From contig KV908490.1 in assembly GCA_002005505.1 (NCBI GenBank), forward strand, positions 1 through 64,000: DNA of 64,000 nucleotides, in the 5' to 3' direction. The notes beneath the pieces are model-generated. The model did no database searches, was not told the origin of the DNA, and saw only the letters and a list, made by a program, of their open reading frames with translations. Made by a program: the position numbers and the translations under genes. Of this stretch, positions 33,517 through 42,268 are shown piece by piece (positions within the stretch are counted from its first letter, which is position 1; every line of letters begins with the position of its first letter). The stretch comes from Botryococcus braunii. Taxonomy: Eukaryota > Chlorophyta > Trebouxiophyceae.

Positions 33517-33882
33517 TTTTAAATGTTATGGGCAATCGGCTTTCCCTGTACAAAGCAGCCAGGTCGTCAATAGACGAAGTTACTCCAGCTACAGTCCGTA
33601 CGACTGTCTGCTGAGTGCCACACACAACTGTCGGACAAGACTAGCATCTGGTGATGCCCAGCATCTTTCACAACCAGTTGGTATTCACTCCGGTGGGGCA
33701 GCCTTAAGAGTTCATCCGACAAACGTGTGATCTAGATAGGATTGTACCTTATGTTCGAAAACGTCCAGAATCTGCCGTGTCTCAAGGTACCTTATGTTCT
33801 CAATGGACCCATATCCTAATAGTGCACACATGAAGATCACTTAAAGCACAAGGCATTCAATAATAATGTTCAGAACTCAACA
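33517..33882 (-). repeat. Copia-4 5' LTR
   Basis: 366 bp. Its inner end has TTTTAAATG on the plus strand where the 3' LTR has TGTTAAATG. Confidence 0.93.
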
Positions 33883-33923
33883 CCCTGCAGTTTTGTACCC
33901 CGCCTTCATGTCGCAGTATATGC

Positions 33924-33951
33924 TTCAGAATCCATTCGAATGGATTCTGAA
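33924..33951. repeat. 28-bp perfect palindrome
   Basis: The left arm TTCAGAATCCATTC is followed directly by its reverse complement, with no spacer. Pairing stops at 33923/33952. Confidence 0.95.
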
Positions 33952-34534
33952 ATGCCAACAAATCCTGGCAGTTTCATCCGCAAGGCGAGCTGGTGAAATC
34001 CTGGTTGGAAGGGGACGAGGCGGAAGACCACCTTGGGAGTGCATATTGGAGGTTGTGTATGATTTGGGTCCTGAAACTGTGAGTGTGTGGCTCAATGAGT
34101 TGAGAGAGGAAGTGATGCTCCTGTGTTGCAGTAAGTGTAGTGGTTGAGAGGTGAACCAATAGAAAGGCTTCTTTATAAGTCTGTCACCCTCTTAAGGCTG
34201 GAGATCAAGGGGGTCAGATTTACAAAAGTAGTAATGAATGACCTCTACCCACTGACAGCAAGTGTGATTCTCAGCAGGAAGAAGTGGGTGGACCCTAGGG
34301 AGCCCCCACCCAGGTATTGGTAGACACCATGAGCAACAGTACAGGTACTGCAGCATGGGGATGGGCTTACATATGTGTTGTATGTGTAAGCGTGTGTAAA
34401 GATGTCCATGAGCTGGGGATTGAAAGACTTTGATTGTGTATGTGTAAACAGCCAGGAGTTGGTGCAATATGGTGGTAAGGGACTTTTGGTTCCCAAGTCC
34501 ACTGAGCACATTCTTATTGTGGTTTGCGCTGCTA

Positions 34535-34720
34535 CTCGCTGATGGCTAGTCCCTAATGCTGAGGGTGAGAAAGGCTGATCAGGTGTCGCGTTCGGACTCG
34601 CTGATGGCTAGTCCCTAATGTTGAGGGTGAGACAGGCTGATCAGGTGTCGCGTTCGGACTTGCTGATGGCTAATCCCTAATGTTGGGGGTGAGAAATGCT
34701 AAATCGGGAGTCGTGTGCCT
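34535..34720 (+). repeat. About 65-bp tandem repeat, nearly three copies
   Basis: Each unit starts CTCGCTGATGGCTAGTCCC, continues TGAGGGTGAGA and ends GTCGCGTTCGGA. The third copy is diverged and incomplete. Confidence 0.9.
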
Positions 34721-35040
34721 CATTGAATTGTCGTGCACTTGCGGAGTCAAGACCTCTTATCGGAACTGCTGTGTAATCAATGTCATGACTTGTCTTATGT
34801 GCCTGGCATTCCTTCCATGTTTTCCAGAGTGTGAAACTAGACATTGACTGGTTGTGTCTGGTCAATGATGTGTAGTCAATGCAATGTGTGGCTGAATTCT
34901 GTGGCCAATGCTGTTTTTAAACCTTGAGTGGTCCTACATAGGGTCATATATGGGTCCAGTGTGGCTTGTGAGACCTCTCTATGTGTGTCTGTGTATGTGG
35001 TGTTGTGAAAACCTCTAAGAAAGGTATGTTGAGTTTTTTT

Positions 35041-35364
35041 GACCTGGTGTTGAAAGTTTTTGGGCTGACCAGGAGTGAGTTGTGGGTACCAGAAGATTAC
35101 AATTTTATCGGTGCGCAATGCATGCGCTTCACGCCCTGACCTAGAGTCTGGCATGGACCATAGGGTAATTGACCCAGAATGTTTAAGGGGATATACATGA
35201 ATGACCTGGTGTTGAAAGATTTTTGGCTGACCAGGAGTGAGTTGTGGGTACCAGAAGATTACAATTTTATCGTTGCGCAATGCATGCGCTTCACGCCCTG
35301 ACCTCCTGTCTGGCATGGACCATAGGGTAACTGACCCAGAATGTTTAAGGTGATATACATGAAT
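35041..35364 (+). repeat. 162-bp tandem duplication
   Basis: Copies start at 35041 and 35203 (GACCTGGTGTTGAAAG) with few differences. Each holds GCGCAATGCATGCGC. The 146-codon minus-strand ORF across it is a repeat artefact. Confidence 0.92.
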
Positions 35365-36731
35365 GACTCTAGGAATGCAAAAAGGTGCAGTTGGGGTAGA
35401 AATAGCTGCAAGTTAGTCTTAATCCATGGTGCGGGCTACACAAAGGATATGAGTGTTAGATGGGCCAAATTATGAACACCAAAAATTGCTAACATGTGAA
35501 GCTAATTCTGATATTGACATGGAAAAGAATTGGTTTCTGAGGACACTGAATTAAATTTAAGAGTTTTGGGTTAATCTGTGACATAATGTGGTTAGGGGAA
35601 GCTCATCAGTTCTCGTTGCGTGCGTGCACGCTTTGCGCGCGTTTGGATGTTGAGTAGCCTAATGTCTAGTAGTGATGATGGAAAGGATCTACTGTGCTCA
35701 ACATGAGGTTACTGATAGGTACCTGTGATAACCTTAGCTCCTCAAGCAGAGGATGGTGATATTTGACCCAACACACGTAAGCGTTGGTGACTTTGTAAGT
35801 CATGTGTATTGTTGTAGCAACGCCCTTAGAGACTGATCATAGTACTGATGGTGTATAGATAAGACTTTTTTTAAGGGTTATGTGTATAAATTGGGTAGAG
35901 GTGAGCTACCATCATTGTGACCAATACAAGTGAGCTTTGGGTGGTAGAATTGTCAGTTACAGACAATTCAATCCTAAGGCCTTGATGCATCGGTGCACCC
36001 TCACGTTAGAAAGCTAGACCGGGATAGCCAGTAAAATCAATGAAAGCTAGAGAGAGTTCTTAGAGATAGCCACAGAGCCAAGTTTGGGAGTTGTGGCCAT
36101 ATGTGAGAAATCTTGAAAAGTTCCAGATGAAAGTTGTTGATATCCAGACTCTAGGTTATATAACATGAAACATAGTCGTTAGATGCGTTTTTGGGTGCAC
36201 GTCGCTTGTAACGGTGTCTGTTTAGTCTTGATGTTTGATATCCTTAACCAAATGAAAGTATAGAGGTTGGAGAAAAAAAATTTGGTCGACGGACCGTGAA
36301 ACATGTAATAGCACTTCCAGGGGAAGCGATGTGAGTTAGGGCAAGACAACTTGAAAGGAACCATGATTCCTTTAATAGAGAGGGTACTCAAGCAGTAAGT
36401 CCTGGGTCATGTTGGTTGTGCAAGTATTGGCCTCCATATGGTGATAGAAAGGGAACTCACACAGGAAATCACGGTCGCAACTAGTGTCGATGTCACGCCA
36501 CGGACAAAAGGGTCAGATGAAATGTATGGGGGGCTTTGAAAGTGAGGGGATGGATTTTGAGTCTACATGTATGTTTAGCTGTCATGATCATCATGACGGG
36601 TACGTATTAAATTCATGTCGTCATTTGAACACGTCGAGGAGACTAGTCTTCAATTGTTGTCAGAGGTATTACTCCGGTATACATGAGTGGTGTCTACGGA
36701 CTTAGAATAGCGTTGCAAAACGTCGGAAAGG

Positions 36732-37195
36732 GTGTGTGTGAGGATGGTCGTGGATACTCCAATGTTCAAGGACTTTGTGGCTGGCAGCAGGCTCGAGTCC
36801 AAGGATGTGGACTCTGTAGGGTCAGTCACTCCTGGCCATCGGTATTGTGAGCTTAAAGGGTCACTGCGGTATATTGCCAACACCACCAGAACTGACATTG
36901 CACAGGCAGTTGGTGTGTTGCCAAGGTACAGAATGAGCCCTACCACTTCGCACTGGAGTGAAGCCATTCGAGTGCTGAAGTATCTTAGGGACACCCGAGA
37001 GTTAGCTTTTAACTCTTGGAGGGAAGATACCCGAGCGTGAAGGCTTTGTGGATGCCACTATGCTAGGGAGGCCATAGGAAAGGGGCTGGCAGATATCCCC
37101 TATGTGGAATTTGCTCACAATGTGGCTGACTTTATGACCAAACCACTTAACAAGTCCGTGGTGTTGGTCATAGGGATTCACTAGGACTGAGAAGA
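36732..37195 (+). pseudogene. Copia-5 RNase H remnant
   Basis: Plus-strand PGHRYCELKGSLRYIANTT and SHWSEAIRVLKYLRDTREL match the RT/RNase H connection of copia pol. After a frameshift near 37020 and a deletion of most of the RNase H core (near 37055), the end AREAIGKGLADIPYVEFAHN and VADFMTKPL reappears. The catalytic DADY, E and D positions are gone. Non-functional. Confidence 0.88.
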
Positions 37196-37224
37196 TACAC
37201 ATAAAGCATGCAGGCAAGGGGAAG

Positions 37225-37920
37225 TGTTGAGTTGTGAACATACATTATAGAATGCCTTGTGCTTTAGGTGATCTTCAATTGTACCATTAGGATACGGGTC
37301 GACTATCCACATAAGGTACCTCGAGACACGTTCGGATGAGGTCTATTTCGAACATGAGGTACATTGTGATCGTGATCACACGTTTGTGATCGAACTCTTA
37401 AGGCTGCTGTCGTCGCTTAGTCGAGCAACTGGTTTGGAAAGATATTGGGCACATAAGGATGCCAGTCTTGTTCATGCAGTTGCATGTGTCTAAAGAGCAG
37501 ACAGTCGTCGAGGACTGTAGCTGGAGAGGCACGAACTTACGACCTGTCTGCTTGCTTACAGGTGCGGTGACGCAGGGTGTGTATTGGTAATGTGTTCATG
37601 GTTGATTGCTTGTTTGTAAGTGAACCATTTTAGTGTACAATCAAGTCTCCCAAACAGCTAAGGGACGGAGTCTTGATTGAGTATAGGAAGGTACTTACAT
37701 TCAGCCGTCAGGAGCTTATCCGTGTGTAGATGCTCATTGACAGATCAACGTGTAACGGAACTGGTTTGGAAAGATACTGGGCACATAAGGATGCCAGTCT
37801 TGTTCATGCAGCTGCATGTGTCTAAAGAGCAGACAGTCGTCGAGGACTGTAGCTGGAGAGGCACGAACTTACGACCTGTCTGCTTGCTTACAGGTGATGC
37901 CGAATGCCCATAACCTAACA
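37225..37920 (+). repeat. Copia-5 3' LTR
   Basis: 696 bp, starts TGTTGAGTTGTG after the purine tract AAGGGGAAG, ends CATAACCTAACA. The second half holds a 138-bp direct duplication (37427-37564 and 37759-37896), each ending GCTTACAGGTG. Its first half resembles the shorter 369-bp Copia-6 LTR. Confidence 0.93.
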
Positions 37921-38170
37921 CTTCTCCTGTTCTGTGGATTGACCACCTAGACTTACAGGAGGCTATTGGTTCTGCTGGTCCATTGGAGATGATTCCGCAG
38001 ACTGGGTCATTCTGTGAAAGGTTATGGGTTTCTGCAAGTCTGGGTCACTTTGCAGATATGAATCGTTCTGGATATGACGTGCAGCAGGTATTCAAGGCGG
38101 ACTCCTCGTACTCTGCAACCTTGGCTTCGGCGTAGCTTGATGGGCAGGTGGGCCCATAAGCTGTGAAAGG
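37921..38170 (-). pseudogene. gag: Copia-2 primer site, leader and gag N-terminus
   Basis: Minus strand after the LTR: half-tRNA primer site GCTTATGGGCCCACC (38170-38156, one mismatch to the core), leader, then ATG at 38010 with MTQSAESSPMDQQNQ, a TAG at 37965-37963, and PPVSLGGQSTEQEK up to the Copia-5 boundary. The composition is like other gag N-termini here. Joins in principle to the gag core at 26842, with lost sequence between. The leader contains a second copy of the LTR-end motif CCCATAACCTTTCACA (about 38016-38032). Confidence 0.7.
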
Positions 38171-38965
38171 TTATGGGCAGAGAGAACACCTGTAAGTCCG
38201 CAAAGGATTTGTCAATGCACTGTAGAGGTTTCGTAAGTCAGACCTCGACACACCCTTTGGCGCGACTGATACAGGTTCGACGGGAGCGCCTTCTGTTGCG
38301 GCAACCAAAAAACAAGTTCGACTGTCTCAAAGACAAATCAAATATGCAAGAGCAATCTTCCATTTGCATCAAACAGACAGGACTTCCAGTCCGTGGCTCA
38401 GTATTCGGCCAACCAAACGAATCATTACATAAGACATTATTACTTCTTGCACTACTGGCACATTCTCATAGACGGACAAATTGCTTCTCACATCAGCTGG
38501 TTTCACAGAATCGTCTCAGATATGTTCTGTGCCGGACCTGAGTCCGGCACACTCGTTCCCTTGACGACCAAACAGCGCAGCTTTGCGAGAGTCAACAAAA
38601 TATCTAACCACATAGGAATTATATCATTAAATCGCAACATTTAATACCTGTAAGTCTGCAAAGGATTTGTCAATGCACTGTAGAGGTTTCGTAAGTCAGA
38701 CCTCGACACACCTATTGCCCCAAGCATTACGATTTAGACCGAGCAATGAGCAACATTGCAAATACGGTGTAAATCAAATACATAATGCTATTCTATCCTC
38801 TGTCATAATAACAACGTACCCTTTGGCGCGACTGATACAGGTTCGACAGGAGCGCCTTCTGTTGCGGCAACCAAAAAACAAGTACAACTGTCTCAAAGAC
38901 AAATCAAATATGCAAGAGCAAGCTTCAATTTGCATCAAACAGACATGACTTCCAGTCCGTGGCTC
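38171..38965 (-). repeat. Copia-2 5' LTR, outer end missing
   Basis: Ends (minus strand) CCCATAACCTTTCACA at the primer site. Built of two long direct repeats, 38193-38410 and 38645-38965, around a spacer with a 10-bp-stem hairpin (38528-38551). The right repeat has a 107-bp extra block (38711-38817). The same arrangement occurs in the Copia-7 3' LTR from 63079. The first half of the LTR (62535-63078 equivalent) is deleted at the junction with Copia-6. Confidence 0.75.
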
Positions 38966-40379
38966 AGGATTCGGCCATCCACATACTCTAGAACCTCATG
39001 GGTATCAAGGGAATCCATCTCTTCCCTCATTGCTTGTTGCCAAAAATCCCACTGAGGGGAGCATTGGGCTTCCCTCAGGTTAGATGGCACGTGAACCTTT
39101 CCCAGCTTGACATAAGGTACATTTTGTACCTTATGCTGAGACTCTGCAGTACTGTCAGCACTTCTGGGACTGTTGTCTTTTATATCCCTCTGATCCTGGT
39201 TCCCAAAATAAGGTACATTTTGGACCTTATGTTGAGATCCTGCAGTACAGCCAGAACTGCCAGAGCCCTCCCCAACTCTCTCTCTTGAACTGCCAGACTC
39301 ATGCGCTCCACCATTACAATCTCTCACCTTTCTCAATGCAGGTGGAAGCAGCAGCTCTCTCTCTCTCCTGGACTCACACCTAGGTACACTACTCTGACTT
39401 TCCTGAGCTGCGCCTATTGTGTCAGGCTGCACCCCATAAGCATGATTGGTTCCCAGCTCAATTTGGCTACGTGCTTCCCCTGCTGCTGGCACTTCTTACC
39501 CACTACTCTCCTCGCTAACATCTTCTCCAAGCATAGCCTCCCCTGTCTCAACCTGCCTCTGCAAATCAGGGAGACCTACCAAGGGTGGCTCACTCACAAG
39601 TACCTGGCCTGAGCTAGGGTCATGCATGGGGACCCCTACTGAGTCCCTCCTAGCCTGGCGCTGTTCATAACGCTGATCCCTTGTGAGGGTGGTTCCTGGG
39701 GGAAGTCTATGTTGAGACTTCCCCTGGAACCTGACCCCCTCCTACATCTTCTGCAGTTTGTCCAGTTGCGAGTGCGCTTCAGCACCCCCCCGAGCTAAAT
39801 TTTGAAGATGGCCCAGCACCGACCATGACTGCTGTGAGGTCTCTGAAGTGGCAGGGGAACCATCCTAGCTGCTGGGGGCTCCAGCCACAGGTCCGACTGA
39901 GCTCCTCAGCCTGCTGTGATCCTCTGGAGAGCTGGCACTGGTAGCAGGAGATCCAGTGGGCTTGCACTCCACCATGGGTCATCCTCTGCTTCCCAAAAAT
40001 TCACGGGAATGGCTGTTGGTGAGCTGGGGACATTGGAATTGCCTCCCCTGCCCTGCGAGGACGCTCCTGAGAGCCATTGAGAGGATCCAGGTTGCACCTT
40101 AGACATACCCACTCTCTCCCCTCCTCTCAAATGCTCAAGGAATGTAACGTCCCTGCTCTCTTTCCATACACCATTGCCTACGTACACTCTATAGGCCTTA
40201 GACTGTGGGCAATACCCAGTGAACATGCCTGGAATGGTCTTTGGTCCAAATACAGACCGATGACCTGGGGGAATGTGAACATGTGCCACACAGCCCCATG
40301 TGCACAAGGAAGCAACATCAGGCTTTACCCCATAGAACATCTCAGTAGGGGTCAGAGGCCTGCCTGTGGTGGGGCCCAC
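38966..40379 (-). pseudogene. pol: Copia-6 integrase C-terminus and linker, cut at start of RT
   Basis: WGCVAHVHIPPGHRSVFGPK and YRVYVGNGVWKESRDV, then a linker in several frames with QHKVQNVP(Y/F) repeats and finally GKVHVPSNLREAQ and WDFWQQAM, the lead-in to RT. The frame at 38966 runs into Copia-2 LTR. Frameshifts and stops lie between about 39500 and 39960. Confidence 0.85.
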
Positions 40380-42018
40380 GTTGTAAAGCAGGGTGGCAGA
40401 CTCCAGCCTCCTTCCACAAGGAAGGGTCTGCTGCAGCGTGCACCAACAGGGTCCTTGTGCGCTCCTTCAGAGTCCGATTCATGCGCTCAGCATGTCCATT
40501 TTGCTGAGGCGTGGATGGGGCTGAGGTCTCCATTTTAGTGCCCTGCTGAGCACAAAATTCTTTGAACTGCTGATTCAGAAATTCTGTCCCTCTATCAGAT
40601 CTCACACACTTCACCACTTTCTCATGAAATGTCTGCCAGTACTTCAAGAGCTCAATGAGGGCCTTGGGAATGGCTTCGTACGACTTCACTGCCAATGAGG
40701 CTATCAGATGGGATTTTTCATCAACCACAGTAACTCAAAAACGCTCTCCCGTGATTGCAGCTGGTGAAATGGGCCCCACAGTGTCCACATGCACTCTATC
40801 TAACACACTCTCTGCAGGCCTAGAGGAAGCTGGAAAGGGGGGGCGAGAATGTTTCCCTTGTATACATGACTGACACTGGGGAGAACACTCTGAGCATGGA
40901 GCAAGGGACACATTGATCCCAGTGACCAGATCTTCGTTGTCCAACCTTGTCATACTCTTAACCCCAGGATGACCCAACCTTGCATGCCACAGTAGTCGAT
41001 CTGTACACACGTGCCCTTTCCTGGCATGATACGAGGCAACATGAGGACTGGACTGTGGCTGCGCATCATGCTGGCTCTTGACTGGACACACCCATTCTAA
41101 AAAAAACAGCCCTCGCTCTCTGGCTATCTGACCAGACCAGCCTGCTGGGCCTTTCATGGTCGTACCCACCTGCACTGTCAGTGAGGAATGATGCTCCATC
41201 CTGACTGGCTCCTGTGACAGAAATCAGATTAGTGTGTGCAGTGGGCACACACTGCACATTATGCAGCCAAAACACCTCTTGTCTGGCATTGACCAGACAC
41301 ACAGACCCAGTTGCAACTATCCCTCCTTTGGCGTCAGAAGTGGCCAAATGAAGAGGGAGGGATTGGGCATGCATGACTGGGTTGTGTAGTAAAGACAGAT
41401 CATTTACAAGGTGCACCGATGCACCACTATCTATCAGCCACGAGGTACTGCAAGCCCCATGAGACGTAGGGGTAAGCACATTCAACGAAACAAACATAGG
41501 CTCACCAGCACCTGGAGGAGGTGGTGGTGGGAGATGCCAGCCTGGGAAGAAGGGGAAGATAGTGGATACAGATCCAGGAGCATGTGAGGTTGACACGGGA
41601 GGGCCTCCTCTGGATTGGCCAGCATCCCACCACCTGGCTTGTTGCTGAGGAGCTCCAGTGCCCCACCACGCAGCTTGGCCCGCACTTGCAGCTTGCATTG
41701 TGCCATGTAGAGCTTGCAGCCTCTTCAGATCCAGGCACTCCCTCCAGAAATGTCCCGTCTTGTTGCATAAGCGACGCGCCAGTTCCTCCTTTGGCCTCCT
41801 GCCACGTCCAGACCCTCGCCCCCTGCCTCCAGCGTTGTGAGCAGAAGGGCCATAGGGGGTCTGGCCATCAGCATGTGCTCCAGCTCCCACTCCTGGTGCT
41901 GCTCCAGCGCCCGGTGCAGTTCCAGCGCCTTGGGGAGGCCCAGGGATTCCACCCTGAGCTGGCACGGCTGCTGCTGCTGCTGCCATAACTGCTGCAGCTG
42001 ATGCTGTGACTTGCACTG
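40342..42018 (-). pseudogene. pol: Copia-6 nucleocapsid, protease and integrase core
   Basis: From the Gypsy-B target: Ala/Gly/Pro-rich tail, degenerate knuckle RRLCNKTGHFWREC with the first zinc cysteine replaced by Arg (Copia-4 has Cys), protease SWLIDSGASVHLVND near 41430, LWHARLGHPGVK and CSECSPQCQSCIQGK, integrase RVHVDTVGP, RSDRGTEFLN and QQNGHAERMN. Frameshifts near 41170 and 40400 and a TGA/TAA-type break near 40733 disable it. Confidence 0.88.
42014..42018 (+). repeat. Target-site duplication CACTG of Gypsy-B (left copy)
   Basis: Repeated at 48409-48413. The flanks rejoin Copia-6 gag in frame (LAES then VQVTAS on the minus strand). Confidence 0.95.
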
Positions 42019-42216
42019 TGTAACGGCAGGAAGCTGCCAGGTCCAATGCCAGGATTTCAGGCAGGAAGCTGCCGGGTCCTGAAATGAAGGCTCTGGAAAG
42101 TGGCACGCGTCTTGGCGTCGAAGGAAGTCCCGGTGCTGACCGGCTTGTAACAGATTCCGCTGAATGCTCTAACCTGACCGGTGTCTCGTCTCTCTCTCTC
42201 TTCCTTTGCCACTATA
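42019..42216 (+). repeat. Gypsy-B 5' LTR
   Basis: Starts TGTAACGG, ends CCACTATA. Three bases (AGG) separate it from the primer site TGGTATCGGCGAG. Confidence 0.95.
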
Positions 42217-42219
42217 AGG

Positions 42220-42232
42220 TGGTATCGGCGAG
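42220..42232 (+). other. Gypsy-B primer-binding site
   Basis: TGGTATCGGCGAG, identical to those of Gypsy-A (10603-10615) and Gypsy-C (50459-50471). Confidence 0.8.
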
Positions 42233-42268
42233 TAAAGCAAGGTTTTGCTAATCTACCTGTTGGGTATA

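Larger units (their letters stand above)
27529..33882 (-). mobile_element. Copia-4: full-length but frameshifted Ty1/copia element
   Basis: 6354 bp with 366-bp LTRs and 5-bp duplications CCCTG (27524-27528 and 33883-33887). LTRs differ at about two or three positions. Related to Copia-6 over gag-pol. At least five single-base frameshifts disable the coding chain. Confidence 0.95.
33888..36700 (+). other. Copia-5 interior: long region without recognisable coding
   Basis: 2.8 kb between Copia-4 and the RNase H remnant. ORFs are short and unconvincing. Structure instead of genes: 28-bp palindrome (33924-33951), 65-bp tandem repeat (34535-34720), 162-bp tandem repeat (35041-35364) and a 17-bp GTCATGAT-C-ATCATGAC palindrome near 36578. 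No family recognised. Confidence 0.6.
26843..37920 (+). mobile_element. Copia-5: internally non-coding LTR element (LARD-like), carrying Copia-4
   Basis: Both LTRs point to the plus strand: a 5' LTR lacking its first 133 bp (26843-27405) and a complete 3' LTR (37225-37920). Without Copia-4 the inside is about 3.45 kb, of which roughly 2.8 kb has no coding capacity and only the last 0.5 kb is a damaged copia RNase H end. It sits in Copia-2 gag: gag N-terminus is on its right, gag core on its left. Such elements depend on proteins of relatives; the solo LTR at 60968-61667 shows that the family transposes. Confidence 0.8.
9392..38965 (-). mobile_element. Copia-2: old Ty1/copia element expanded to 29.6 kb by nested insertions
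   Basis: Read on the minus strand: 5' LTR remnant 38965-38171, half-tRNA primer site 38170-38156, gag start at 38010, [Copia-5 insertion], gag 26842-26373, [Copia-3], CCHC knuckle 18939-18843, [solo gypsy LTR], protease to integrase 18637-16801, [Gypsy-A], linker 10399-9392. The parts join in the order and sequence seen in the sister element Copia-7. RT, RNase H and 3' LTR are missing at the left junction with Copia-1. Nonsense codons in gag (37965) and integrase (about 17652), and a deletion before the RT, show it is inactive. Confidence 0.85.

Noticed and set aside
34876..35316. 146-codon minus-strand ORF
   Set aside because: Produced by the 162-bp tandem duplication; repeated peptide with no family resemblance.
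38193..38965. Independent TRIM-like repeat-spacer-repeat element
   Set aside because: The tail leads into an LTR end and half-tRNA primer site, and the same arrangement lies in the Copia-7 3' LTR, so it is an LTR with an internal duplication.
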